Shown piece after piece: positions 15,930 to 24,657 of a stretch of DNA of 64,000 nucleotides. Position numbers and translations under genes: made by a program. The stretch covers positions 992,001 to 1,056,000 of the forward strand of contig NZ_CANLVF010000002.1 of assembly GCF_947494555.1 (NCBI RefSeq). Reading direction: 5' to 3'. This stretch comes from an uncultured Roseibium sp. (GTDB lineage: Bacteria > Pseudomonadota > Alphaproteobacteria > Rhizobiales > Stappiaceae). Every line of letters starts with the position of its first letter. The stretch's first letter is position 1. A model generated the notes under the pieces. It made no database searches. It saw only the letters and a list, made by a program, of their open reading frames with translations, and was not told where the DNA came from.

Positions 15930-16940
15930 GTGGGCATAGACAGCAGTCAGCAGAACAAGACGGTCATGGTAATAGGCACCGGCGGTACGATTTCGTGCAT
16001 CGGCGCCGATCCGTTTGACTTGCATGACTATCCCGTCTCGGGCAAGCGGCTTTCCACCGGTGAAATGCTGGATAGGTTCAAGTTGTCATTTGACGATATT
16101 CATGTCGTTACCTCCGGATTTGAGCCGGTTTCGAGCACCGAGCTTGGGCCCGAATTTTGGTTCGCACTGCAATTTGAGATACTGGACGCGGCTCAGCGTT
16201 TCGAAAACCTCGCGGGTGTGGTGGTCACTCATGGTACCGCCACGCTGGAAGAAAGCGCATTCGCACTCGATCTTTTGTATAAATCCGAGATGCCGGTTGT
16301 GTTCACCGGAGCTCAAAGACCCGCAAACGCGATTTCTACAGATGCTCCGCATAATCTCTGGAGCGCGATACTGGTGGCGGCCGACCCGAAGGCACGGGGT
16401 CGTGGTGTGCTCGTCGTGATGAATGGGTCAGTTTTCGAGGCGTCCGAAGTGACCAAGACAGACAACTTCACCCTGGATGCATTCAACGCGCCAAACTCAG
16501 GACCGGTCGGACAGGTCATTGGGCAGTCGGTCAAGTTTAGAACGGAACCACACCGTTGTTCGCAGCCGCTGGACGTCAGGCAAAACACAGCTTTGCCCAG
16601 AGTTGATATCATTGCAGCTTATGCTGGATCCGATGGAATGCTTGTCGAAGCTGCTGTCGCGTCCGGGGCACGGGGTTTGGTTGTGGCCGGGCTGCCTCCT
16701 GGCTACGCGACACCTGACCAGCGGCGTGCCCTGCGGGAAGCGCGGCAAAAAGGTATCGTCGTCGCCATGGCCTCGCGCGCCCTGTCAGGAGCAACCGTGT
16801 CTTTGAGGCAAAACGATGTTCCCGACCTCATCGGTTCCCGGCGCCTGAGCCCTCAAAAAGCCAGGATACTCCTGGCGCTGTCGTTGATGCATACCAATGA
16901 AACCAAAGAGATCGAAAAGCTCTTTGCGCAGTTTGACTAA
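15930..16940 (+). CDS. L-asparaginase-family protein with altered active-site box
   Basis: 336-aa protein of the bacterial asparaginase/glutaminase fold. The first signature GTGGTIS is intact, and TGAQRPANAISTDAPHNL and GVLVVMNG follow in the expected order. The second signature, normally THGTDTMEE, reads THGTATLEE, so the Asp that helps bind and activate substrate is Ala. Activity may be weak, altered or lost. There is no signal peptide, so it should be cytoplasmic (type I-like location). The start is GTG 15930. It is convergent with the NTF2-like gene at 16953. Confidence 0.83.
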   Translation: MGIDSSQQNKTVMVIGTGGTISCIGADPFDLHDYPVSGKRLSTGEMLDRFKLSFDDIHVVTSGFEPVSSTELGPEFWFALQFEILDAAQRFENLAGVVVTHGTATLEESAFALDLLYKSEMPVVFTGAQRPANAISTDAPHNLWSAILVAADPKARGRGVLVVMNGSVFEASEVTKTDNFTLDAFNAPNSGPVGQVIGQSVKFRTEPHRCSQPLDVRQNTALPRVDIIAAYAGSDGMLVEAAVASGARGLVVAGLPPGYATPDQRRALREARQKGIVVAMASRALSGATVSLRQNDVPDLIGSRRLSPQKARILLALSLMHTNETKEIEKLFAQFD

Positions 16941-16952
16941 CCGCTCAATTCA

Positions 16953-17477
16953 CTATCTGGCATCCATGATTGCCGTATGGACGATCAACCAGGTTCCTGC
17001 CTGTCTTTCCAGCACAAGGTGGATATGTGTTCGGCGCAAATCTTCGGTGTCTTTCCTTGACACACCCCGGTCTCCATCGGTGTACATGTGAATAACGGCT
17101 CCACCGTCACCGACATACCTCCTCGATATGGTTTTCATGTTGTCGATCTCACGCACTGATACGTTGGGATCGAACTGAGGAAACAGCCTGTCATCAAGAA
17201 ACTCACCAAGAAGCTCCCTTCCGCGGAATATCCTCGCGTAGGCGTTAATCCATTCGGTGTCCGGAGAATGGAGCGACATTAGTACCGCTGTGTTTTGAGC
17301 GCTCCAAGCGGTCTTATAAGCGAAAATCAATTGATCTATGGCATTCGGATCGTTTTCACTAGCCGGCACGCCGAGTGTCATCTGAGGCAGGATGTCTCTG
17401 CGTTCTTGGGAGATTGCAGGCTCCGGCCAAAGGGCCGCAACAAGTGATACGAGTAGGAGTGACGGCAGGTTGTTCAT
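16953..17477 (-). CDS. exported NTF2-like (SnoaL/DUF4440-type) protein
   Basis: 174-aa protein with a cleavable signal peptide (LPSLLLVSLVAALWPEPAIS) and an NTF2-like cone-fold domain: IDQLIFAYKTAWSAQNTAVL, FRGRELLGEFLDD and a C-terminal THIHLVLERQAGTWLIVHTA. Such domains bind small hydrophobic ligands or act as isomerases or hydrolases; many have no known role. It should be periplasmic. It stands alone between the asparaginase-like gene and the LytTR gene. Confidence 0.75.
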   Translation of the reverse strand: MNNLPSLLLVSLVAALWPEPAISQERRDILPQMTLGVPASENDPNAIDQLIFAYKTAWSAQNTAVLMSLHSPDTEWINAYARIFRGRELLGEFLDDRLFPQFDPNVSVREIDNMKTISRRYVGDGGAVIHMYTDGDRGVSRKDTEDLRRTHIHLVLERQAGTWLIVHTAIMDAR

Positions 17478-17582
17478 GAGGTCTTGTCTTTGCGGCAGGG
17501 CAGAACCACCACTCAGATCCTGTGTTGGTTCAACCGTTTATGAGAGATTTGGAAGACCTTGCTAACGGAGGAGGTGCCTGTC

Positions 17583-18422
17583 TTGAAAGTTGCATGTCGC
17601 CAGATGTCCGGATTGTTCGTGAGTAGTCCGGAAGCGGACAGAATATCGTCAATAGGAACCGCATTGCTCCCGTATTTGGTCGCAACCGTTGCTCTTTCGC
17701 TAACGTTTACATTCAGTGGCGCTTACGACACCGACAACCTGACCCTCTTACACCGCCTGTCTCTTTGGATAATTGTATGCGGCCTGATTGTATTTCAGAC
17801 ACTCATTGCGGCTTCATGGTTAGAACAACTGGTGAAAATCGGCAGGCTCTCCGGTTTGGTGAGTGTGCTCGTCACTGTCTTGGCAACAAACCTTTTGGTC
17901 AGCGCCGAGCTCTACGCGCTCAAATACACACCGTTGCTACCTAAGGCCCACGACCCGTTCTTGGAGTTGTTTTTGTTTGTGCTGCTGCCGGTTTCGACAA
18001 TTGCCATTTCGGTCATCATGTATAGAAGCACATCGGTGCAGCCCTTTCATAAATCTGTGCTTCAGCGAGAGATTGACGCCTTTTCAGGACCCGTGTCTGA
18101 CACGAAACGCGAGCGGTCCAGCCGACCGGCCGGTTGGCCGTTAGCGCCCATACTTCTGGTCCACGCCTGCGATCACTATCTCGAAATCCGTACAAGCGAA
18201 GGCAAGGTCTTTTTGAAAGGTCGGATGAAGGACGCTGTTACCTATTTAGCGCTATTCGACGGTGCGCAGGTCCACCGGTCCTGGTGGGTGGCAAAGTCTT
18301 TTGTCACGACCATCGAAAGACAAGGGCGGGATTGGGTCATCTTCTCTGAATTTGGAGATCGAATTCCAATTGGCCGCGGACGCACAAAGCTGCTGCGGGA
18401 GTTGGATTGGCCATTTGAGTAA
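17583..18422 (+). CDS. membrane-anchored LytTR-domain DNA-binding protein
   Basis: About 279 aa. The N-terminal half has four hydrophobic segments (LLPYLVATVALSLTFTF; LSLWIIVCGLIVFQTLIAA; VSVLVTVLATNLLVSAELYA; LELFLFVLLPVSTIAISVI). The C-terminal 100 residues match a LytTR domain (ILLVHACDHYLEIRTSEGKV, MKDAVTYL, QVHRSWWVAK, IPIGRGRTKLLREL). It is probably a one-component membrane regulator. TTG 17583 is chosen for the GGAGGAGG about 9 bases upstream; GTG 17574 or ATG 17604 are possible. The signal and targets are unknown. Confidence 0.8.
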   Translation: MKVACRQMSGLFVSSPEADRISSIGTALLPYLVATVALSLTFTFSGAYDTDNLTLLHRLSLWIIVCGLIVFQTLIAASWLEQLVKIGRLSGLVSVLVTVLATNLLVSAELYALKYTPLLPKAHDPFLELFLFVLLPVSTIAISVIMYRSTSVQPFHKSVLQREIDAFSGPVSDTKRERSSRPAGWPLAPILLVHACDHYLEIRTSEGKVFLKGRMKDAVTYLALFDGAQVHRSWWVAKSFVTTIERQGRDWVIFSEFGDRIPIGRGRTKLLRELDWPFE

Positions 18423-18628
18423 CTTCGGAGTCGTTAGCTCTACTTCCCCATTCTGCTCACGAACTCGCGTCAAAAACCGGCCTCCGGTTACACCATCTTG
18501 CTGCCATGCTCAGGGCCCCAGTCACAGTCACACAAAACCGTGACGCAGACTTCTTCGCAATTGCCATGGTCCCGTCATTGGATGTCACTGGACCCCGGAC
18601 TGCAATGATATTGAATTACTTCAGATAT

Positions 18629-18675
18629 CCAATAGTATGATTTTTGATACTATATACAAAAATTCTGCCTACTTG
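18629..18675 (+). promoter_or_regulatory. HxlR-type promoter/operator element, copy 2
   Basis: Best-formed copy. AGTAT-N8-ATACT is an inverted repeat inside 18634-18651, followed by TATATAC and AAAAATTCTGCCTACTTG. It lies 69 bases upstream of the SDR start at 18744. The shared tail after the dyad suggests promoter parts besides the operator, with TATATAC a possible -10 hexamer region. Confidence 0.62.
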
Positions 18676-18743
18676 CCCTAATGTACCGGACATCTATTCT
18701 CCCGTTCAGGAAAACCACTCATTGGACACAGGCTGGAATTTTA

Positions 18744-19493
18744 ATGACGAGATTGGATGGAAAATTAGCGCTGGTAACCGGCGGATCGACTGGAATTGGC
18801 TATTCGACCGCCAAGATGTTTATGGATGAAGGTGCGTCAGTCTGCATCACCGGGCAAAATCAAGAACGGCTAGACGCCGCAATTGCATCACTCGGTAAAG
18901 ACGCTATCGGCCGAAAAACCGACCAGACGGATTTGGCTGAAATAGATCGGCTTGTTGAATATTTGGACACTGAGTTTGGCAGGGTCGATACGGTGTTCCT
19001 CAATGCCGGCATTACCCTTCCCTGCCCCATCGGATCTGTCACCGAAGAACAGTTCGACCACCTTTTTCGCACCAATGTCAAAGGCCCGTTTTTCACGCTG
19101 CAAAAACTGATCCCTCTGCTTTCCGGCGGCGCAACCGTTGTGATCAACGCCTCAAATCTCGCTGATTTGGGAGTTCCCAACACGAGCGCCTATTCCGCCA
19201 CGAAGGCATCGCTCGTCTCCATGACAAAGACATTCGGTGTGGAGCTGCTGCCGAAAGGGATCCGGGTCAATGCAGTCGCACCCGGTCCGATCGCTACGCC
19301 GAGTATGAGCAAGCTTGGAATGAGCGAAGAAGAGCTTCAGGGTCTGATGCAGATGCTTGAAGGCACGATCCCAATGGGCCGCATTGGTGCGGCGGAAGAA
19401 ATTGCCAAAGCCGTCCTGTTCCTGGCAACGGCCGATTCATCCTATATGGCCGGCGAAACAATTACACTTGACGGCGGCTGGTCCAGCTTCTGA
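18744..19493 (+). CDS. SDR-family oxidoreductase
   Basis: 249-aa classical SDR. TGGSTGIGYSTAKMF binds the dinucleotide, NAGIT lies in the expected place, the catalytic Ser is in VVINASNLAD and YSATK is present. The C-terminal ITLDGGWSSF is typical. Unlike the SDR at 13969 it should be an active NAD(P) oxidoreductase. ATG 18744 is used; an upstream extension to 18681 would run through the promoter element. A terminator hairpin follows at 19519. Confidence 0.9.
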   Translation: MTRLDGKLALVTGGSTGIGYSTAKMFMDEGASVCITGQNQERLDAAIASLGKDAIGRKTDQTDLAEIDRLVEYLDTEFGRVDTVFLNAGITLPCPIGSVTEEQFDHLFRTNVKGPFFTLQKLIPLLSGGATVVINASNLADLGVPNTSAYSATKASLVSMTKTFGVELLPKGIRVNAVAPGPIATPSMSKLGMSEEELQGLMQMLEGTIPMGRIGAAEEIAKAVLFLATADSSYMAGETITLDGGWSSF

Positions 19494-19518
19494 GCCATCG
19501 GAGTTCTTTGTAATACAG

Positions 19519-19550
19519 CGCCTTTAACATGCTCGAAGGCGTTCTTTTTT
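19519..19550 (+). terminator. rho-independent terminator
   Basis: CGCCTT (19519-19524) pairs with AAGGCG (19536-19541) and is followed by TTC and a run of T. It ends the SDR unit 25 bases after its stop and just before the exporter gene at 19561. Confidence 0.65.
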
Positions 19551-19560
19551 CGGTGTGAAT

Positions 19561-20754
19561 ATGAATACTAGTTTATGGAAACTGGGAGCTGTATTAGGTC
19601 TTCTGTCGAGCGTAGGTCCCTTCGCGATCGACATGTACCTGCCGGCATTACCGACGATTGCAATTGATCTCGGGACTTCGGTTTCAGCCAGCCAAGCTTC
19701 GATCATGGTCTTCCTGATTGCTCTCGGTCTAGGTCAGTTGGTTTATGGCCCCCTTTCTGACCAGTACGGACGCAAGACACCTCTCTTTGCTGGGCTCATC
19801 ATCTTTCTGGCTGGCTCGCTAGGATGTCTCTTTGCACCCACTGTGGAATGGTTGATCGGAGCACGGTTCGTCCAAGGCGCGGGTGCCGCCGCAATGAGCG
19901 TCATTCCTCGGGCGATTGTGAGAGATAGACACACCGGGCATACCGCAACCAGGCTGATGTCGACCATCATGATTGTGGTTAGCGTATCGCCTTTGTTTGC
20001 ACCACTCATCGGGAGCGGCTTGCTTCAGCTCGGAAGCTGGCGAATCGTTTTTGGCCTGCTTTGCCTGTTGGGGATCCTCGGTCTTTTCCTGACAAGCTCG
20101 GTGCTTTCTGAAACGCTACCGGCCGAAAATAGGCGCCCTGTCAATGTCGGAACCATGACCTCAGGGATGGCAACCCTGTTATCACACCGTCAATTCCTTT
20201 GCATGTCACTGGTGAACAGCTGCGGACTTGCCAGCTTCTTTGTGTTCATTGCGTCAGCACCATTCATATATACTGAAGTTTTCGGCTTAACGCCGACACA
20301 GTTCAGCTTAGCCTTCGCAATTAATGCGGTTGGATTCTTTGGAGCCAGTCAGTTTGCAGCGCCGCTGAGCAAACGTTTTGGCCCTCAGCCGCTCGTGTTC
20401 GGCGCTATCCTCGGATTTGCGTCGCTGACGGTATTGCTCATGACCTTGAGCATTATGAGCCAAACAGGACTTGTCACTATTTCCGTTGTGCTGGTTATTG
20501 CCAACGCTTGCCTTGGTCTGGTCATCCCAACCGCGTCAGTTCTTGCGATCCACGACCATCCTAAGATTGCGGGCCTCGCGTCATCGGTAGGCGGTGCAAT
20601 GCAATGGATGTCAGGTGCCGCGGTGGTGCTCATAATGGGCCCATTTCTTGATGAAACGATCGTCACATTGACGGTATCGATCGCCCTTTGTGGATGCGCT
20701 GCGCTAACCTGCGCACTCCTTGCGACCCGAACGTCAAACGTCGTACACCTTTGA
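19561..20754 (+). CDS. MFS drug exporter, Bcr/CflA subfamily
   Basis: 397-aa inner-membrane transporter with about 12 hydrophobic segments. The N-terminal GPFAIDMYLPALPTIA is a hallmark of Bcr/CflA exporters (bicyclomycin, chloramphenicol and related compounds), and YGPLSDQYGRKTPL is the MFS loop 2-3 motif. It works by proton antiport. ATG 19561 is preferred to GTG 19555. The preceding terminator gives it its own transcript. In an area full of detoxification genes a role in expelling toxic organics is likely. Confidence 0.9.
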   Translation: MNTSLWKLGAVLGLLSSVGPFAIDMYLPALPTIAIDLGTSVSASQASIMVFLIALGLGQLVYGPLSDQYGRKTPLFAGLIIFLAGSLGCLFAPTVEWLIGARFVQGAGAAAMSVIPRAIVRDRHTGHTATRLMSTIMIVVSVSPLFAPLIGSGLLQLGSWRIVFGLLCLLGILGLFLTSSVLSETLPAENRRPVNVGTMTSGMATLLSHRQFLCMSLVNSCGLASFFVFIASAPFIYTEVFGLTPTQFSLAFAINAVGFFGASQFAAPLSKRFGPQPLVFGAILGFASLTVLLMTLSIMSQTGLVTISVVLVIANACLGLVIPTASVLAIHDHPKIAGLASSVGGAMQWMSGAAVVLIMGPFLDETIVTLTVSIALCGCAALTCALLATRTSNVVHL

Positions 20755-20858
20755 CCGGCAGGGCTTACTTTCTGAATCCCGTCAAGGAGGGGCGTCACTC
20801 GACAGGCCCTTGTTCGAACTACCGTCTATAGGCATCATCTGAACTAGCGAACCAGTCG

Positions 20859-21482
20859 ATGGACACCTTTTTCCTGTTATTGTTGGTGGCTGGCCTGCAA
20901 ATCGCAGCAGCAGCGAGTCCTGGCCCAAATTTCATCTTAGTAAGCAGTTTCTCGACGCGTGAATCATTGCGTTCCGCGCTTATCGCGACAGGTGGAATAA
21001 CCTTGGGAATCGCGATCTGGTCAAGCCTCGCCGTGCTTGGTTTGGGTACCCTGATCACATCTTCGCCAACGATGTTTCATATCGTGCAATACTTGGGTGC
21101 ATTTTATCTCGCTTGGCTCGGCGCGAACATGCTCATTTCCAGCTTTAGGAACACAAAGCCGGACGCCGAGAGCGAAAACGTTTCCGGTACATCTTCGCCA
21201 TTCCTCAAGGGCTTTCTTGTCAATATCGGCAATCCGAAGACGATTGCCTACTATACAAGCCTGTTCGCGGTCCTGATTCCGCCGGATGCACCGCTCTGGC
21301 TGCTTGCGGTGGTTGTTTTCGTTGACACCTTCGCTTGCGGTGCTTGGTGGGTCTTTGTCGCACTGCTGTTTGGTACCGCACCGGTCAAACGGGCCTTTTC
21401 AAAGTCACGCAAACTCATCGACAAGCTTTTTGGAAGTGTGCTGATTGCGCTCGGATTGAAACTCGCACTGGACAAACATTGA
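20859..21482 (+). CDS. LysE/RhtB-family amino-acid exporter
   Basis: 207-aa membrane protein with about six hydrophobic segments. The N-terminal ASPGPNFILV, the GAFYLAWLG segment and FLVNIGNPKTIAYYTSLFA are the conserved LysE/RhtB blocks. Members export amino acids such as threonine or homoserine lactone. It stands alone, about 105 bases after the MFS exporter and just before a broken SRPBCC gene. Confidence 0.9.
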   Translation: MDTFFLLLLVAGLQIAAAASPGPNFILVSSFSTRESLRSALIATGGITLGIAIWSSLAVLGLGTLITSSPTMFHIVQYLGAFYLAWLGANMLISSFRNTKPDAESENVSGTSSPFLKGFLVNIGNPKTIAYYTSLFAVLIPPDAPLWLLAVVVFVDTFACGAWWVFVALLFGTAPVKRAFSKSRKLIDKLFGSVLIALGLKLALDKH

Positions 21483-21613
21483 TTTCAGCTTAGAGGGCTC
21501 CAGCCTGTTAGAAAGAAAATCGATATCGATCAGAAGGCTTCCAACCAGTGTCCGAGTCGTTGCTGAATTTTGGACCGGCAATCTGGGTAAGCTTAAGGAC
21601 AAGTTTGAACCAG

Positions 21614-21905
21614 ATGTCTGAGATTTATACGCAATCTATAGACATCAACACCTTTCCGGAATCGGTTTACGATCACTTTGTGAATCCCAAACAACTTGTG
21701 TCCTGGGGCGACGAACCTCAAAATTGAACTCTCCAAAACGGAAAATGGTTCAAAGCTGACTTTGGTTCATTCAGGACTTTCTCCAGAGGAATCATCCGGG
21801 CATGGAACTGGATGGAAGCATTTTCTGGCGCGTCTTGCGCTCGCAGCGTCTAGGGCATCGCCCGGAGAGGAACCCTGGAAAACGACGCCTCCGGTCCACG
21901 AATGA
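21614..21905 (+). pseudogene. SRPBCC/AHSA1-family protein, internally deleted
   Basis: An ATG at 21614 opens MSEIYTQSIDINTFPESVYD and continues to VSWGDEPQN before a stop at about 21727. This matches the first strand and helix of an AHSA1/SRPBCC domain. In another frame, from about 21724, ENGSKLTLVHSGLSPEES and GTGWKHFLARL match the end of the same domain. The middle of the domain is missing and the two halves are out of frame, so the gene is dead. Confidence 0.7.
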
Positions 21906-21922
21906 TGATGGCCCTTCCCGGC

Positions 21923-22288
21923 TCATTGGCCGCTGTGATTTAGCCACCAACTGTGCATCGCTTCGAACATCTCCTCGAGGTCTAAAGCCCTCTGTGTTGC
22001 CGTGTATTCAACCCGTGGCGGCACTTCAGCATAAACCTTGCGCTCGACCAGGCCATCTCTTTCCAATGCGCGAAGCTGGTTGGTCAGCATCGTTTGAGTG
22101 ACGCCATCACATAGCCGCCGTAGCTCATTAAATCTCTTGGTACCCTGAAATATCAGTATCTGAAGAATGATGAGCTTCCATTTCCCTCCGATAAGCTTGG
22201 CGATGTCCGGCATCGGGCAAAGCTCAGGCTCTGACGCATTCGCAGCGCCAGATTTCTGATCCGACGGTTTTGAGGTTTTTTCGAGCAT
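21923..22288 (-). CDS. HxlR-family transcriptional regulator
   Basis: 121-aa winged-helix regulator. The conserved Cys lies in ELCPMPDIAKLIGGKWK, then FNELRRLCDGVTQTMLTNQL (recognition region) and LERDGLVERKVYAEVPPRVE (wing). HxlR proteins sense aldehydes, quinones or other electrophiles, often through that N-terminal Cys. The gene is divergent from the DUF899 operon at 22443, with operator copy 3 starting 16 bases upstream of its ATG. This supports autoregulation, and it is the best candidate to bind all three copies in this window. Confidence 0.92.
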   Translation of the reverse strand: MLEKTSKPSDQKSGAANASEPELCPMPDIAKLIGGKWKLIILQILIFQGTKRFNELRRLCDGVTQTMLTNQLRALERDGLVERKVYAEVPPRVEYTATQRALDLEEMFEAMHSWWLNHSGQ

Positions 22289-22304
22289 TCGTTACCGCTC
22301 CATT

Positions 22305-22351
22305 CCATTAGTATCTTTTTTCGTACTATATACAAAAATTCTGCCTTCTTG
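22305..22351 (+). promoter_or_regulatory. HxlR-type promoter/operator element, copy 3
   Basis: AGTAT-N8-GTACT dyad at 22310-22327, followed by TATATAC and AAAAATTCTGCCTTCTTG. It sits in the divergent region between hxlR (start 22288, minus) and the DUF899 gene (start 22443, plus). The CCATTAGTA lead is shared with copy 1. This location ties the element to the HxlR protein. Confidence 0.65.
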
Positions 22352-22442
22352 TCGATGAAGACTAGGATGCAATATGGTTTCCGTCAAACGTTATAGCCCC
22401 GCAGATCTTCAATCTCCGGGCTAATCCGGAAAGGAAACCAGC

Positions 22443-23147
22443 ATGCAACCGCTCAAAACAGGATCTCGGGAAGAATGGCTCGCAGCGCGCAAAGCACTCC
22501 TTGAGAAAGAGAAAGCACATACGAGACAGAAGGATGCGCTATCGGAAGAGCGCCGCTCCCTCCCTTGGGTGAAGATTGACAAAAACTACCTGTTTGAGAC
22601 CGAAACTGGCGAAGTATCTCTTGCAGAGTTGTTTGGCGAAAAGCGCCAACTGATTGTCTACCATTTCATGTTCGGTCCTGAATGGACTGAGGGCTGCAAA
22701 AGCTGCTCCTTCTGGGCTGACAGCTTCAATGGCCTCGAACCTCATTTGAACGGCCGCGACATTGCATTCGTGGCGATTTCACGGGCTCCAATTAGCCTTC
22801 TCATGCCGTTCAAAAAACGGATGGGATGGAACTTCAACTGGGTGTCTTCGCATTCGAACAGCTTCAATGCGGACTTCGATGTCAGCTTTGGCTCTGACCA
22901 CAAGCCGGAATACCCGGTGACCTACAACTTCAAGGAAAAGACATTCTATCCAATGGACGAAGCACACGGCACGAGTGTCTTTGCCAAGGACGACGCAGGC
23001 AACATCTATCACACATATTCAACATATGGCCGTGGGCTAGATGTGACCAACGCGGCCTACAGCTATATCGACATGGTACCCATGGGGCGGAATGAGCCCG
23101 CAGAGGGCAACCCTATGGAATGGGTCAGGCATCATGACGCCTATTGA
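22443..23147 (+). CDS. DUF899 thioredoxin-like protein
   Basis: 234-aa protein of the DUF899 family, a thioredoxin-fold group of unknown reaction. Family blocks seen are SREEWLAARKALLEKEK, KRQLIVYHFMFGPEWTEGC and SCSFWADSFNG; the CKSC pair (C-x2-C) is a candidate redox site. The C-terminal part ends MEWVRHHD, as in the family. No signal peptide. It is the first gene of a four-gene operon (22443-25073) behind the HxlR operator, and its stop overlaps the start of the DUF2182 gene. Confidence 0.85.
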   Translation: MQPLKTGSREEWLAARKALLEKEKAHTRQKDALSEERRSLPWVKIDKNYLFETETGEVSLAELFGEKRQLIVYHFMFGPEWTEGCKSCSFWADSFNGLEPHLNGRDIAFVAISRAPISLLMPFKKRMGWNFNWVSSHSNSFNADFDVSFGSDHKPEYPVTYNFKEKTFYPMDEAHGTSVFAKDDAGNIYHTYSTYGRGLDVTNAAYSYIDMVPMGRNEPAEGNPMEWVRHHDAY

Positions 23148-23889
23148 CCTGGGCGTCAGACAGATGCTTCGCAACGTACCCATGGCTGGGTCAGGCCTCA
23201 TCATCATCACCCTGGCTTGCTGGATATTTTTCTTCTCTGGTGCAGGAACCGGTATGGACGTTTGGCGAATGTCCGTACCAGGGTTCCCTGATGTCACCAA
23301 TCATGATGCAATGACGGGATCCCCTGCCAGCATCAGCGTGTTGTCAATGACATTCATGTGGTGGACCATGATGCTCGCGATGATGATGCCTGGGGCCTTT
23401 AGGCATCTACCGTCGCAAGGCACGGGGGACCTGTCTGCGACTGCAAATCTGCTCCGGTTTTGGATCAGCTACGCTGGCGTCTGGCTTGGGTTTTCCATCT
23501 TGGCAACCGCAATGCAGTATCTGCTTGTGGGTGCCGGCCTACTACATGGCATGAAAATGTGGAGCACCAACAGCTGGTTCAGCAGTGCGCTCCTCGCAGT
23601 AGCCGGGATTTATCAATTTACGGAGCTTAAGGCTCACAGTCTGGCAACGTGCCACGCCGCCCCATCTGATCGGACTCCCGTTCCGAATGGCGCCGTTTAC
23701 GGCCTGAACTGCCTTATTTCCTCATTTCCTCTCATGCTGCTGCTCTTCATTGGCGGCGTCATGAACATCTATTGGGTCGCTCTACTGACTACTGTCGTGA
23801 CACTGGAGAAGACCCTCCCAAACCCGAAGCCCCTCAGTATCGCCATCGGTGTCGCCTGTCTCTGCGCAGCCGTTGCGATGCTCACTTAA
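23134..23889 (+). CDS. DUF2182 integral membrane protein
   Basis: 251-aa membrane protein with about five to six hydrophobic segments. MWWTMMLAMMMPGAF is the Met-rich signature of DUF2182, described as predicted metal-binding membrane proteins; LKAHSLATCHA and GAVYGLNC are further family-like blocks with Cys and His. ATG 23134 overlaps the DUF899 stop by 14 bases; an in-frame ATG at 23092 is possible. The pairing with a thioredoxin-like DUF899 protein suggests metal or redox homeostasis at the membrane. This is inferred from context. Confidence 0.82.
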   Translation: MTPIDLGVRQMLRNVPMAGSGLIIITLACWIFFFSGAGTGMDVWRMSVPGFPDVTNHDAMTGSPASISVLSMTFMWWTMMLAMMMPGAFRHLPSQGTGDLSATANLLRFWISYAGVWLGFSILATAMQYLLVGAGLLHGMKMWSTNSWFSSALLAVAGIYQFTELKAHSLATCHAAPSDRTPVPNGAVYGLNCLISSFPLMLLLFIGGVMNIYWVALLTTVVTLEKTLPNPKPLSIAIGVACLCAAVAMLT

Positions 23890-23913
23890 TAAAACAAAAC
23901 AAAGGCGAAACCC

Positions 23914-24657
23914 ATGAAACCTAATTATGAACGCGCGCTTGTCATCGGCGGCAGCCGTGGCGCTGGCAAAGAGCTTGCGCTCTCACTCTCGCGTGAAGGA
24001 ACAAATACCACTGTAGTGGCCAGGGGAGAGGTCTCTCTTGCAAAGCTGAAGGCTGACTCGCCAGACCTCAACACAATGGCGATGGACGCAACCTCTGACG
24101 GGGTGGCGGACAAGTTGATGAAGGAGATTGATCCCGATCTTCTGATCCTGACGGTTGGCTACGAGCCTAAAATGATCCCATTTTACAAGCAGTCGTGGGA
24201 TGAGTTCAGTGGTGCATGGAATACTGATACCCGAATTGCTCATGCTTTCTCATCTGCCGCCCTTACCCAGCCTATGAAAAAAGGCGGCATTGTCGTGAGC
24301 TTTTCGAGCGGTGCCGGCCTCTCCGGTTCGCGGCTATCGGGAGGGTATGCCGGCGCAAAACGGATGCAGCACTTCCTGACTGACTATGCGCAAAAGGAAT
24401 CCGAGCTTCTGGATCTGGGACTCACGTTCTATTCAATCATACCGAAGCAACTGATTCAGGGGACGGTCCTAGGCCTTGCGGCAGCTGAAGCATATTCAGC
24501 CGCAGTTGGCAAACCAGTCGCCCAGTTTCTCAATCAATGGGATGAGCCGCTAACTGCAAACAAGATTGCCAATCACGTTGCGTCGCTGTTGAGACACACT
24601 GAACCAACAGAAAACAAAGCCTATGTCATCACCGGCACAGGGATGGCGGCCGCATGA
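23914..24657 (+). CDS. SDR-family oxidoreductase
   Basis: 247-aa SDR. GGSRGAGKELALSL is the dinucleotide loop (GAG instead of GIG), the catalytic Ser is in VVSFSSGAGLSG, and YAGAK gives Tyr and Lys. The NNAG motif is replaced by LTVGYEP, so it is a divergent member. It is third in the HxlR-controlled operon, and its stop overlaps the next start by 4 bases. Confidence 0.85.
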   Translation: MKPNYERALVIGGSRGAGKELALSLSREGTNTTVVARGEVSLAKLKADSPDLNTMAMDATSDGVADKLMKEIDPDLLILTVGYEPKMIPFYKQSWDEFSGAWNTDTRIAHAFSSAALTQPMKKGGIVVSFSSGAGLSGSRLSGGYAGAKRMQHFLTDYAQKESELLDLGLTFYSIIPKQLIQGTVLGLAAAEAYSAAVGKPVAQFLNQWDEPLTANKIANHVASLLRHTEPTENKAYVITGTGMAAA

